Both the position numbers and the translations under genes were made by a program. Positions 55,372 through 63,379 of a DNA stretch of 64,000 nt are shown one piece after another. Numbering within the stretch: position 1 is the stretch's first letter; every line of letters starts with the position of its first letter. Origin of the DNA: Pseudomonas sp. GGS8. GTDB taxonomy: Bacteria; Pseudomonadota; Gammaproteobacteria; Pseudomonadales; Pseudomonadaceae. The stretch is from contig NZ_JALJWF010000001.1 in NCBI RefSeq assembly GCF_024168645.1, positions 1,479,001 through 1,543,000 on the forward strand, written 5' to 3'. The notes below the pieces were generated by a model, which saw only the letters and a list, made by a program, of their open reading frames with translations, was not told the origin of the DNA and did no database searches.

Positions 55372-56118
55372 ATGCAGAACTACAAAAAAATCTTCCTGGC
55401 CGCAGCCGCCACCCTGGCCTTCAGCGCCGGTGCCGCCGCCGAGACCTTGAAGATGGGCATCGAAGCGGCCTACCCACCGTTCAACAACAAAGATGCCAGC
55501 GGCAATGTCGTCGGCTTCGACAAAGACATCGGCGACGCCTTGTGCGCCAAGATGAAAGTCGAGTGCACCGTGGTCACCTCCGATTGGGACGGCATCATCC
55601 CGGCCCTGAACGCCAAGAAGTTCGACTTCCTGATCTCCTCGATGTCGATCACCGACGAGCGCAAGCAAGCGGTGGACTTCACCGCACCGTACTACTCCAA
55701 CAAACTGCAGTTCATCGCCAAAAAAGACGTCGACTTCAAAACCGACAAGGCTTCGTTGCAAGGCAAGGTAATCGGCGCCCAACGCGCGACCCTGGCCGGC
55801 ACTTGGCTGGAAGACAACATGAAAGGCGTCGAAGTCAAACTCTACGATACCCAGGAAAACGCCTACCTGGACCTGACTTCCGGTCGTCTGGACGGCATCC
55901 TGGCCGACAAATATGTCAACTATGAGTGGCTGAAAAGCGACGCCGGCCGTGCTTACGAATTCAAGGGCGACCCGGTGGAAGAAAGCGACAAGATCGGTAT
56001 CGCCGTTCGCAAGAACGACCCGATCCGCGAGAAGCTGAACGCTGCGCTGAAAGAAATCGTCGCTGACGGCACCTACAAGAAGATCAACGACAAGTACTTC
56101 CCGTTCAGCATCTATTGA
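55372..56118 (+). CDS. basic amino acid ABC transporter, periplasmic binding protein
   Basis: A 248-residue exported protein: signal peptide MQNYKKIFLAAAATLAFSAG ending AAA, then the family 3 fold with ETLKMGIEAAYPPFNNKDAS, VVGFDKDIGDALCAKMKVEC, DWDGIIPALNAKKFDFLIS and SMSITDERKQAVDFTAPYYS. Close in style to HisJ/ArgT and AotJ, so lysine, arginine, ornithine or histidine are the likely ligands; the two Cys pair in HisJ is present (CAKMKVEC). The conserved binding Asp is in the DERKQ loop region. Gap of 13 bases to the ATPase gene. Confidence 0.94.
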   Translation: MQNYKKIFLAAAATLAFSAGAAAETLKMGIEAAYPPFNNKDASGNVVGFDKDIGDALCAKMKVECTVVTSDWDGIIPALNAKKFDFLISSMSITDERKQAVDFTAPYYSNKLQFIAKKDVDFKTDKASLQGKVIGAQRATLAGTWLEDNMKGVEVKLYDTQENAYLDLTSGRLDGILADKYVNYEWLKSDAGRAYEFKGDPVEESDKIGIAVRKNDPIREKLNAALKEIVADGTYKKINDKYFPFSIY

Positions 56119-56135
56119 TTCTGACCTGCCTGACC

Positions 56136-56157
56136 GGCGCCGCTCGCTAACGGCGCC
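56136..56157 (+). terminator. hairpin between binding protein and permease genes
   Basis: GGCGCC and GGCGCC (each self-complementary) flank GCTCGCTAAC, giving a 6-bp GC stem without a T-tract. Such hairpins after the binding protein gene commonly protect its mRNA or reduce expression of the permeases. Confidence 0.5.
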
Positions 56158-56196
56158 AGTCCTTGGCATTGCCTGCCGCGATTTGAAAAGAAATCC

Positions 56197-56892
56197 ATGA
56201 TTATCGACCTCTACGGATTCGGCCCGGCGCTCGCCGCTGGCGCGCTGATGACAGTGAAACTGGCACTCTCGGCCTTGTGCCTGGGGCTGGTGCTCGGTCT
56301 GCTCGGCGCCTTGGCCAAGACTTCCCCGTACAAGCCGCTGCAATGGCTTGGCGGCACTTATTCAACGCTGGTTCGCGGCATCCCGGAATTGCTCTGGGTG
56401 CTGTTGATCTACTTCGGTACGGTCAACCTGATGCGTGCGCTGGGTGAGTTTTTCGGCAATCCCGACCTCGAACTCAACGCCTTCGCCGCTGGCGTAATTG
56501 CACTGGGGCTATGCTTCGGCGCTTACGCCACGGAAGTGTTTCGCGGTGCAATTCTGGCCATCCCCAAAGGTCACCGTGAGGCCGGCGTGGCCCTGGGCCT
56601 GTCGAAGTTCCGCATCTTCACCAAGCTGATCATGCCGCAGATGTGGCGCATTGCCCTGCCGGGCCTGGGCAATCTGTTCATGATCCTGATGAAAGACACC
56701 GCGCTGGTATCCGTCATCGGCCTGGAAGAAATCATGCGTCACGCACAAATCGGCGTGACCGTGTCCAAGCAACCGTTCACCTTTTATATGGTGGCCGCCT
56801 TCATGTACCTGGGCCTGACCATTCTGGCCATGACCGGCATGCACTTCATGGAACGACGTGCCGCTCGCGGCTTTGCGAGGAGCAGCCAATGA
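56197..56892 (+). CDS. basic amino acid ABC transporter, permease 1 (HisQ-like)
   Basis: A 231-residue membrane protein with about 5 helices. The ATPase-contact EAA loop is REAGVALGLSKFRIFTKLIM near 125-150, followed by PQMWRIALPGLGNLFMILMK. N-terminus MIIDLYGFGPALAAGALMTV is the HisQ type. It overlaps the next permease gene by 4 bases. Confidence 0.94.
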   Translation: MIIDLYGFGPALAAGALMTVKLALSALCLGLVLGLLGALAKTSPYKPLQWLGGTYSTLVRGIPELLWVLLIYFGTVNLMRALGEFFGNPDLELNAFAAGVIALGLCFGAYATEVFRGAILAIPKGHREAGVALGLSKFRIFTKLIMPQMWRIALPGLGNLFMILMKDTALVSVIGLEEIMRHAQIGVTVSKQPFTFYMVAAFMYLGLTILAMTGMHFMERRAARGFARSSQ

Positions 56893-57578
56893 ATTGGGAA
56901 GTCATCATCAAGTGGCTGCCAAAACTGGCTCAGGGCGCGACGCTGACCCTGGAACTGGTGGCCATCGCCGTGATTGCCGGGTTGCTGCTGGCAATTCCGC
57001 TGGGCATCGCTCGCTCATCGCGGCTCTGGTATGTACGGGCATTCCCCTACGGCTACATCTTCTTTTTCCGTGGCACGCCGTTGCTGGTTCAGCTGTTCCT
57101 GGTCTACTACGGCCTGGCGCAATTCGACGCAGTGCGTAACAGTTCGATGTGGCCGTACCTGCGCGATCCGTTCTGGTGCGCCACCGCAACCATGACCTTG
57201 CACACCGCCGCCTACATCGCCGAGATCCTGCGCGGCGCGATCCAGGCGATTCCACCGGGCGAGATCGAAGCGGCGCGGGCGCTGGGCATGTCCCGGGCCA
57301 AAGCACTGTTCTACATCATGCTGCCGCGTGCTGCGCGCATCGGCCTGCCAGCGTATAGCAACGAAGTGATTCTGATGCTCAAGGCCAGCGCCCTGGCCAG
57401 CACCGTGACGCTGCTGGAACTGACCGGCATGGCCCGCACCATCATTGCCCGCACCTACCTGCCGGTGGAGATCTTCTTCGCCGCGGGCATGTTCTATCTG
57501 CTGATGGCTTACGTGCTGGTGCGCGGCTTCAAGCTGCTGGAGCGCTGGCTGCGCGTCGATGCCTGCCAAGGGCGTTGA
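56889..57578 (+). CDS. basic amino acid ABC transporter, permease 2 (HisM-like)
   Basis: A 229-residue membrane protein with about 5 helices. MNWEVIIKWLPKLAQGATLT begins the first helix, FRGTPLLVQLFLVYYGLAQF is the family helix 3 region, and the EAA loop is EIEAARALGMSRAKALFYIM. It overlaps HisQ-like by ATGA, and the following methyltransferase gene starts inside its end. Confidence 0.94.
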   Translation: MNWEVIIKWLPKLAQGATLTLELVAIAVIAGLLLAIPLGIARSSRLWYVRAFPYGYIFFFRGTPLLVQLFLVYYGLAQFDAVRNSSMWPYLRDPFWCATATMTLHTAAYIAEILRGAIQAIPPGEIEAARALGMSRAKALFYIMLPRAARIGLPAYSNEVILMLKASALASTVTLLELTGMARTIIARTYLPVEIFFAAGMFYLLMAYVLVRGFKLLERWLRVDACQGR

Positions 57579-58788
57579 TGCCTGCGTGCTGACGGGCGAG
57601 ACCCTGCTCGCCCGCTTCGCTGCGCTGGATGCTTTTCTGATTGAGCATCAGGCGTTGTGGAAGCCCCGACCGTTTACCCATCTGCAACTGCCCTGGGAAG
57701 CGTCCTACCCGGAGTTGGCGCTCTGGCTACGCGGGCGGTCGCTGGAAGATGCGGAAAACAGTCATAACCAGCCTGGCTGGCTCGATGCGCCGGAGCCGTT
57801 TGCTTCATTGGCAGCGATGTCTCTTGAGCTGAGTGCGGTGGGTGAGTTACCGGTTCGCGCACTCGAAGCGGCGGGCCATCGGTTGAATGTGGATGTGCCG
57901 GGGCGCAAGTGGCAGCAGATTGAAGCATTCGCCGGTTGCTTGCAGTTTGCCCGTGCACCGACGCATTGGCTGGACTGGTGTTCGGGCAAAGGGCACTTGG
58001 GGCGACGCCTGCTGCAAACCGGTCAACAACTGACCTGCCTGGAATACGACCCGGCGCTGGTCGTCAGCGGCCAGGCCCTGAGCCAGCGTCATCAGTTGCA
58101 TGCGCTGCATGTCGAACAGGATGTACTCGCGCCTGGCGCAGCCTCTTTATTGAACGCCGATCACACACCGGTCGCGCTGCATGCCTGCGGAGATCTGCAC
58201 GTGCGGCTGATCCAGCTCGCCAGTGCCGCCGGTTGCAAACAACTGGCTATCGCCCCTTGCTGCTACAACCGGATCAGTCAGAACACCTATCAGCCGCTTT
58301 CCCCTGCGGCTGAGCGCTCCGACCTACACCTGGCCCTCGATGATCTTGCGCTGCCGATGAGCGAAACCGTCACCGCCGGCGCTCGCGTCCGACGCCAGCG
58401 CGACACCTCCATGGCCCGGCGCCTGGGGTTCGACCTGCTACAACGGCAACTGCGCGGTGTCGACGAATACCTGCCCACCCCTTCCCTGCCCAGCGCCTGG
58501 CTGGACAAACCCTTCGCCGATTACTGCCGCGATCTGGCCGCCCTCAAAGATTTATCCACAGTCGGCACGCCAGATTGGACCGAACTGGAAGCCGCCGGTT
58601 GGCAGCGATTGGCCAAAGTGCGCAACCTGGAGCTACTGCGAGGCCTTTTCCGACGGCCGCTGGAGCTGTGGCTGGTACTCGATCGGGCACTTTTCCTCAT
58701 TGAGCAGGGTTATATCGTTCGTCTCGGCACCTTCTGTGAAACCCCGCTCACACCACGCAATTTCCTGCTCCTGGCAGAACGCCCTTAA
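57559..58788 (+). CDS. SAM-dependent methyltransferase (Methyltransf_32 / GSTCD-type)
   Basis: A 409-residue protein with a central class I methyltransferase domain: motif I WLDWCSGKGHLGRRLLQTG near residue 137, acidic CLEYDPALVVSGQALSQR, and the post-motif HACGDLHVRLIQLASAAGCK with APCCYNRISQNTY, where the Asn/Pro-Cys-Cys-Tyr segment is typical of the Methyltransf_32 family. The substrate is unknown. The C-terminal third (LLQRQLRGVDEYLPTPSL onward) lacks a recognised domain. The ATG at 57559 overlaps HisM by 20 bases; a GTG at 57586 is an alternative. Confidence 0.85.
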   Translation: MPAKGVDACVLTGETLLARFAALDAFLIEHQALWKPRPFTHLQLPWEASYPELALWLRGRSLEDAENSHNQPGWLDAPEPFASLAAMSLELSAVGELPVRALEAAGHRLNVDVPGRKWQQIEAFAGCLQFARAPTHWLDWCSGKGHLGRRLLQTGQQLTCLEYDPALVVSGQALSQRHQLHALHVEQDVLAPGAASLLNADHTPVALHACGDLHVRLIQLASAAGCKQLAIAPCCYNRISQNTYQPLSPAAERSDLHLALDDLALPMSETVTAGARVRRQRDTSMARRLGFDLLQRQLRGVDEYLPTPSLPSAWLDKPFADYCRDLAALKDLSTVGTPDWTELEAAGWQRLAKVRNLELLRGLFRRPLELWLVLDRALFLIEQGYIVRLGTFCETPLTPRNFLLLAERP

Positions 58789-59368
58789 ACAGCCGCAGCC
58801 TGTGGATAACTCTGTTGATGGAATTTTCGTGGATCCAATATCCACGTTGTTTTACGCCTAAAACACTACTGGTCATTTTTTGTTCACAAAAATAAAAAAC
58901 CCATAAAACAGGCATTTGCGGACAAATGAGAACGAGTCCACAAAAGTGCAATGAACAAGCAGATTCCGCCAGCCCGTTGTGCATAAGCATTCAATCAAAA
59001 CGACATAACCGCCGAATTCCGGACATCACGGGCGGAAAATTGCGCCTGGCAATGCCCCTTGCTATACACGCATACGAAGGCGCCGACAGTGCGGCCATGA
59101 ACAAGAAAAATCTTCGACCGTTACGTTCTGCATAGGCCATCAATTCAGCCACCCCCGTCACCAACGCCGAAACCACCTCCCCGCCGCCCTGCAACGCGCC
59201 GAACACGCCGAAGCGCAACTGCGGGCGATGCAAAACAGCCGAGCCTGGCGCACCCTGCAAAAACTCAAGAAAGTACTGCATCGCGCCTGACCGAAAGCCT
59301 GCGCAAAAATAGTCTGAATTCAGGGGTTTACAGAACCAACCCAATCGCTATAATCGTCGCCCTGACAC
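58789..59368. other. 580-base region upstream of tRNA-Thr with DnaA-box-like sites
   Basis: No gene is supported. It holds TGTGGATAA (58801-58809, an exact inverted DnaA box), TGTGCATAA (58978-58986, one mismatch) and an AT-rich patch near 58878-58905; another exact TTATCCACA is at 58552-58560 inside the methyltransferase gene. A short frame without start codon (about 59183-59290) ends in AMQNSRAWRTLQKLKKVLHR, resembling the tail of some glycosyltransferases and perhaps a gene remnant. The tRNA-Thr promoter closes the region. Confidence 0.5.
59327..59354 (+). promoter_or_regulatory. sigma-70 promoter of tRNA-Thr
   Basis: TTTACA (59327-59332) and a perfect TATAAT (59349-59354) with a 16-base spacer, 15 bases before the tRNA. 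Confidence 0.8.
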
Positions 59369-59441
<73 letters not shown>

Positions 59442-59444
<3 letters not shown>

Positions 59445-59464
59445 TACAAAACAAAGCCCTCGCA
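59442..59464 (+). repeat. left direct repeat at the tRNA-Thr 3' end (possible att site)
   Basis: CCATACAAAACAAAGCCCTC plus GCA (23 bases) begins with the tRNA CCA and recurs exactly at 61478-61500. The flanking sequence after each copy is also related (CGAGGGCTTTGTTGTTTCTG in both). The two copies bracket 2.0 kb with three genes. Confidence 0.75.
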
Positions 59465-59490
59465 GCAATACGAGGGCTTTGTTGTTTCTG
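59450..59490 (+). terminator. terminator of tRNA-Thr
   Basis: AACAAAGCCCTCG and CGAGGGCTTTGTT make a perfect 13-bp stem with an 8-base loop, followed by GTTTCTG. The U-tract is weak, but the stem is long. Confidence 0.8.
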
Positions 59491-59583
59491 GCATCTAGAA
59501 AAACAACCCTTGTAGATACCGTCTTACCCCTCCCCTGCGCCAAATCTACTTGCACACCGCCCCATCACAATTTCACTTCAGCG

Positions 59584-60333
59584 CTAAGCACTTAACTGCC
59601 TGATCCAGTCAAGACTCGCCACGGTAGAACCGGAAGGCCGGTATTCACACCCGATCCATCCTGTGTAGCCACGCTGCTCCAGCGCCGCGAACAAGGCTGC
59701 AAAGTCGATGCTCCCCGTTCCCGGCTCGTGACGCCCCGGGCAGTCGGCAATTTGCACATGGACTGTTCTGTCATAAAACCGAGCCAGAACATCTGCTGCG
59801 TCTCCAGTCAGACGCTGGGCATGGTAAAGATCGAGGATCAGCCCGACACTCGGGAAGGTTTCCAGCACCTGTTGCGCCTTGCTGAAGTCAGACATGTAAT
59901 AGCCCGGCACCTCCTGCGTACAAATTACTTCGATAAGCGGCCGCAACCCCTGATCCTCGAAGTACTTGACGGCATACTCCAGGTTGCCCCCGAAGATACG
60001 CCCAGCGTCATCCTGCGTCGTAACGCCAGACATGATGTGGACATCCGAACATGCCAGCGCTTTTGCATAGCCGGTGGCCTGGAGCAGCCCGTTGCGAAAC
60101 TCTTCTTCCTTGCCCTGCAAGGCAGCGACGCCTTTGGTAACGCCAGCCGGTGCAGCGAACTGAATCAACGGCAGACTGTATTGAGCCAGGTGGTCGGCCA
60201 GGAGACTCGCGTCGAATTCATAGGGCGACGGGAACTCCACCGCCCGAAAACCAGCTGCGGCGGCTGCTTCGATGCGTTGCAGAAAAGGCAATTCATTGAA
60301 TTGGAAGCCGAGATGAGCATTGAACTTGAGCAT
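59584..60333 (-). CDS. hydroxypyruvate isomerase family protein
   Basis: A 249-residue TIM barrel sugar isomerase. MLKFNAHLGFQFNELPFLQR starts as in Hyi proteins (MLRFSANLS...); LIEVICTQEVPGYYM and LILDLYHAQRLTGD carry the metal-binding Glu and Asp/His positions, and HVQIADCPGRHEPGTGSIDF followed by GWIGCEYRPSG carries the second Glu. It interconverts hydroxypyruvate with tartronate semialdehyde or acts on related 2-oxo-tetronates (OtnI). The frame is open 49 codons further to 60480 but this extra part is unlike the family; an ATG at 60348 is a second option. It lies in the 2-kb segment after tRNA-Thr. Confidence 0.87.
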   Translation of the reverse strand: MLKFNAHLGFQFNELPFLQRIEAAAAAGFRAVEFPSPYEFDASLLADHLAQYSLPLIQFAAPAGVTKGVAALQGKEEEFRNGLLQATGYAKALACSDVHIMSGVTTQDDAGRIFGGNLEYAVKYFEDQGLRPLIEVICTQEVPGYYMSDFSKAQQVLETFPSVGLILDLYHAQRLTGDAADVLARFYDRTVHVQIADCPGRHEPGTGSIDFAALFAALEQRGYTGWIGCEYRPSGSTVASLDWIRQLSA

Positions 60334-60509
60334 TGGGTAAATATCCATCCTGGGAAGAAAACCATCAGCCTGGAGCATCCTTTGCAACTCCAGCACGGCA
60401 CTATAGGTTGACGTTATCAGCAAGCTCAAATCGTGCGGGTCTTTTTTGCTCAAAACCATGGGATAAACGATGATTTCCATTTGGGGAAGAAGTTGTCCCT
60501 TTCCACTTC

Positions 60510-60866
60510 TCAGAAGCCATGGCTCCCGGATGCCGCTCCTGGCTGGGGCTCTTTGCCGAGAAAAGGGGCAGTTTCCACTTCCAGCATCAGCAACACCATT
60601 TCCGTCAATTCGGCGTCGGACTTCTGTCCCGCATAGAGGTCATGGAGTGCTTTGGCGAAGGGGATGCGCAGGTCTTGGTTTTCTTCGCGGGCGGTATCGC
60701 TGTATTGCATGAGTTCGCTGATGGCTCGCAGCACAGCCGCTTGCCACCGAGCGGTGGTCCTGGGACCATCGCTGGTGATTGCAATCAACTTATCCTTCGT
60801 CAGCTGGCGAAGGGCAGGTTCTCGCAACGGCTTAAGCGGCTTTGGGTTGCGAGTGATCTTTGACAT
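60510..60866 (-). CDS. protein of unknown function
   Basis: A 118-residue protein: basic N-terminus MSKITRNPKPLKPLREPALR, then a helical part with TTARWQAAVLRAISELMQYS (residues about 37-56), RIPFAKALHDLYAGQKSDAE and TEMVLLMLEVETAPFLG, and a Gly/Ser-rich tail. Not recognised. Its ATG lies 35 bases inside the end of the AhpD-like gene, so translation is coupled and the two likely work together. Confidence 0.6.
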   Translation of the reverse strand: MSKITRNPKPLKPLREPALRQLTKDKLIAITSDGPRTTARWQAAVLRAISELMQYSDTAREENQDLRIPFAKALHDLYAGQKSDAELTEMVLLMLEVETAPFLGKEPQPGAASGSHGF

Positions 60867-61230
60867 ACCGGACGATACTCAGCGTTTCCTGCCGGAACTG
60901 CTCGTAGTCGATCTGCTGGGCGTTAATAAAGGTGCTGCCCATCATGGTCAGCGAGCCCATAAAGCTGGCTTCGGAAATTTCCTCGTCGCTCGCGCCAAAC
61001 AAGCGCGCGGCTTCGGTATGGAACAGGGCACAATACTTACAACGGGTCGCCCCGGACACCGCCAGACCTATCAACTCCTTGTACTTATTAGGAATCTTGG
61101 TATCTGCCAGCCAGAAATCCCGGGCCACGCCCCAGAATCCGATCGCTCCGCCTTCCGGCATCTGCTTGATCCACTCCGGAACCAGACCCAGGGTCTGTTC
61201 AATTTCCTGATAGGTATCACGAATGGCCAT
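60832..61230 (-). CDS. carboxymuconolactone decarboxylase / AhpD-like protein
   Basis: A 132-residue all-helical protein with the AhpD-type redox motif CKYCALFHTEAARL (near residues 63-76), the Cys-X2-Cys and following His of alkylhydroperoxidase-like proteins. Such proteins reduce peroxides or peroxiredoxin disulfides. The ATG at 61230 is preceded by a strong AGGAGGT site. Upstream are two direct repeats (61248-61274). First gene of the three-gene unit of the 2-kb segment. Confidence 0.87.
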   Translation of the reverse strand: MAIRDTYQEIEQTLGLVPEWIKQMPEGGAIGFWGVARDFWLADTKIPNKYKELIGLAVSGATRCKYCALFHTEAARLFGASDEEISEASFMGSLTMMGSTFINAQQIDYEQFRQETLSIVRYVKDHSQPKAA

Positions 61231-61247
61231 TTGACACCTCCTTACCT

Positions 61248-61274
61248 CTGTAGAGACATCTTCTATAGAGATAT
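61248..61274. promoter_or_regulatory. direct repeat, candidate operator before the AhpD-like gene
   Basis: CTGTAGAGACAT (61248-61259) and CTATAGAGATAT (61263-61274) repeat with a 15-base period and two differences. They lie 18 to 44 bases before the ATG, where a regulator could act. No known factor is assigned. Confidence 0.5.
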
Positions 61275-61477
61275 AACTAGTTTAGTTCGCTGGCGGCCAT
61301 GCCAGAGCCGGCTGCAGCACGACTTCAGCAAATGAACTCTTAACCATCGTAGAAACAACAGGATGGATTTAGACTTTTCGGGCGCAATGACGTACCGCTC
61401 AGTACCTGGAGTTATCAGACTTGGCGGGTTGGCTAAGAGACGATCTTCGGATGATGCACGTGCTGGTAAAGCGTGCG

Positions 61478-61500
61478 CCATACAAAACAAAGCCCTCGCA
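61478..61500 (+). repeat. right direct repeat, copy of the tRNA-Thr 3' flank
   Basis: The same 23 bases as 59442-59464, starting CCATACAAAAC although no tRNA precedes it here (upstream bases CTGGTAAAGCGTGCG only distantly recall a tRNA 3' end). Suggests duplication during insertion of the 2-kb segment. Confidence 0.75.
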
Positions 61501-61519
61501 AAAAAGCGAGGGCTTTGTT
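61486..61519. terminator. terminator shared by the SDR gene and the segment end
   Basis: AACAAAGCCCTCGC-AAAAAA-GCGAGGGCTTTGTT, a perfect 14-bp stem with a 6-base A loop. It is a near copy of the tRNA-Thr terminator and can end SDR transcription (minus strand). Confidence 0.85.
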
Positions 61520-61544
61520 GTTTCTGATGTTTAGAAAACAGGTC

Positions 61545-62255
61545 TTAGTGACCCGCACTCTGCCCACCATCAACGTGCAGGATTTCCCCGGTGACAAAGT
61601 TAGCGCTGTCCAGATACACAACAGCCTGAGCAATATCGCTGATCTCGCCCATGTGCCCAACCGGGTGCAAATTCCCCAGCGCTGCATGAGTTTCCTCATC
61701 ATGCATTGGCGTCTTGATGATGCCAGGGGAAACCGCATTCACCCGAATCCCACGCTTGGCGTACTCAATCGCCAGGGACTTGGTTGCCGCGTTCAAGCCA
61801 CCTTTGGTCAACGACGCCAGTACTGATGGCACACCGTCAATCGCGTGGTCCACCAGGCTGGTGGTGATGTTGACGACGTGGCCTTTGCCCTGCTTTTCCA
61901 TCTCGGTGATCGCGAGTTGGGTGATGTAGAAGAAACCATTCAGGTTCACCGACAGTACCGCGGCATAGTCTTCAGGTGTGTAGGCGGTGAACGGCTTGGC
62001 AACGAAGATCCCGGCGTTGTTGACCAGGGTGTCGATGCGGCCAAAACGTGTGATCGCTTCACGAATGACTTGCTGAGCCACTGCCGGGTCGCCAATGTCG
62101 CCCGCCACGGTGAGGATGTCCGGGTCGGTGGACGGTTTGATCGAACGCGAGGTGGCGACAACCTTGTAATCGAGATCACGGAAAGCCTTGACCATGCCTG
62201 CACCGAGACCTTGCGATGCGCCCGTAATAACGATGACTTTTTTCGAATTGCTCAT
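61545..62255 (-). CDS. SDR family oxidoreductase with an unusual active site
   Basis: A 236-residue short-chain dehydrogenase: NAD(P)-binding ITGASQGLGAGM near 10-21, NNAGIF near 79, VNLNGFF and the active-site segment GVPSVLASLTKGGLNAATKS. In the normal Tyr-X3-Lys motif the Tyr is replaced by Ala (ALA-SLTK), so classical catalysis is questionable; the Ser position (ITTS) is kept. RVNAVSPGIIKTPM follows. A conserved subgroup of SDRs shows this. Its stop is 26 bases from a terminator. Confidence 0.9.
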   Translation of the reverse strand: MSNSKKVIVITGASQGLGAGMVKAFRDLDYKVVATSRSIKPSTDPDILTVAGDIGDPAVAQQVIREAITRFGRIDTLVNNAGIFVAKPFTAYTPEDYAAVLSVNLNGFFYITQLAITEMEKQGKGHVVNITTSLVDHAIDGVPSVLASLTKGGLNAATKSLAIEYAKRGIRVNAVSPGIIKTPMHDEETHAALGNLHPVGHMGEISDIAQAVVYLDSANFVTGEILHVDGGQSAGH

Positions 62256-62298
62256 GATGAACCTCTACTGATAAATGATGGTTTGAAAAGGTGGTAAA

Positions 62299-62955
62299 TC
62301 AGGCTTCAACAGGCGCCTGCGCCATTTGTCTCAACATCTGTTCGTAGTACTCGACCGATTGCGAACCGGACACCAGGTGACGGCCGTTCAGCACCATGGC
62401 CGGTACCGAATTAATCCCGCGCTCGCGGTAAAACGCCTCAAGCTCACGCACCTCGTTGGCGAACGCTCCGGACTCCAGCACCTCGCCCGCCCGCTCCGCA
62501 TCTAGCCCCGCCCCAGCCGCCAGACGCACCAGCGTCGCGTGATCGCTCGGGTTCTGGCCGTCGGTGAAATAAGCACGCAGCAAGGCTTTCTTGAGTGCGA
62601 CCTGCCGCCCTTCCTGCAACGCCCACAACAGCAATCGGTGAGCATCGAAGGTGTTATGGAAGTGGGTGCGCTTCTCCAGATCGAACTTGAACCCGATGGC
62701 CTCGCCCCGAGCGATCTGCATCGCTTTGCCGGCGGCGACGTCCTCGGCGCTGCGCCCGTACTTGCGCATCAAGTGCTCGACTGCCTTCTCGCCTTCCGCC
62801 GGCATGTCCGGGTTCAACTCGAAAGGCTTGAAGGTCAGATCGACCGAGACCTCACCCGCGACGTTCTCGATCGCTTGCTCCAGCGCCGTCGCACCCAAGG
62901 CGCACCACGGGCACACCACATCGGAAATGAAATCGATGGTGACGGAGGCGGTCAT
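62299..62955 (-). CDS. DsbA family oxidoreductase (FrnE-like)
   Basis: A 218-residue cytosolic thioredoxin-fold protein with active site CPWC in IDFISDVVCPWCALGATALE (residues about 8-27), KPFELNPDMPAEG, and the cis-Pro loop GINSVPAMVLNGRHLVSGSQ near 180. Related FrnE/2-hydroxychromene isomerase-like proteins act in oxidative stress or quinone chemistry. It overlaps the tautomerase gene by 4 bases and is 43 bases upstream of the SDR gene. Confidence 0.92.
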   Translation of the reverse strand: MTASVTIDFISDVVCPWCALGATALEQAIENVAGEVSVDLTFKPFELNPDMPAEGEKAVEHLMRKYGRSAEDVAAGKAMQIARGEAIGFKFDLEKRTHFHNTFDAHRLLLWALQEGRQVALKKALLRAYFTDGQNPSDHATLVRLAAGAGLDAERAGEVLESGAFANEVRELEAFYRERGINSVPAMVLNGRHLVSGSQSVEYYEQMLRQMAQAPVEA

Positions 62956-63173
62956 GACTGCCCCTCCGCCTCAGCCAGCTGCTTGCGGTACTGGGTGGTG
63001 GTGATACCGGCATAGCCCCAGTTATCGGTGTCGACTTCTTCGATCACGATGTGGGTCAGGTCCGGGCGCTTGTTGAGGACGCGCTCCAGGGTTTCAGTGA
63101 TTTCGGCGATCACCTGAGCTTTCTGCTCTGAGGTAACACCATCGCGGGTAATGCGTACGCTGACAAAAGGCAT
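62952..63173 (-). CDS. 4-oxalocrotonate tautomerase family protein
   Basis: A 73-residue tautomerase starting MPFVSVRITRDGVTSEQKAQ, so the mature protein has N-terminal Pro1 as catalytic base, and RPDLTHIVIEEVDTDNWGYA near 36-55. Members use ketonized dienols, but short ones of unknown substrate are common. It forms the first gene of a tautomerase - FrnE - SDR unit (ATGA overlap), probably an electrophile or peroxide detoxification set. Confidence 0.9.
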   Translation of the reverse strand: MPFVSVRITRDGVTSEQKAQVIAEITETLERVLNKRPDLTHIVIEEVDTDNWGYAGITTTQYRKQLAEAEGQS

Positions 63174-63379
63174 GATGAGTCTCCGGTGACCTGCCCTTCG
63201 GGATGAGGGGTAGGTAGGTGGAGCTCAATGTAAGAGGTTGGCTTGGGGGGATAAAGGTGGGGGCGGGAACATCATTAGTGATGCGATGTAATGAATCCGC
63301 ACTCAGGCCAGACCTTAACCTTTATGCTAAATTATGGCTGGCCAATAATTATGGCGTATCCATAAAAAGAGGTAATTGT
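63174..63379. other. divergent spacer before the ATPase gene
   Basis: 206 bases, AT-rich towards the right (around 63320-63370). TATGCTAAAT near 63323 looks like an extended -10 element; AATTAT (63330-63335) and ATAATT (63345-63350) are inverted arms that overlap the presumed promoter. Nothing else is seen. Confidence 0.4.

Larger units (their letters stand above)
61231..61544. other. spacer upstream of the AhpD-like gene
   Basis: 314 bases: a candidate operator (61248-61274), a stretch without features to about 61470, the second direct repeat (61478-61500) with a terminator hairpin, and the 3' end of the SDR gene beyond it. No protein gene is supported. Confidence 0.5.

Noticed and set aside
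58926..59344. Protein genes on either strand between the methyltransferase and tRNA-Thr
   Set aside because: Frames of 69-117 codons lack ribosome sites and family features; only a short glycosyltransferase-like tail is noted as a possible remnant.
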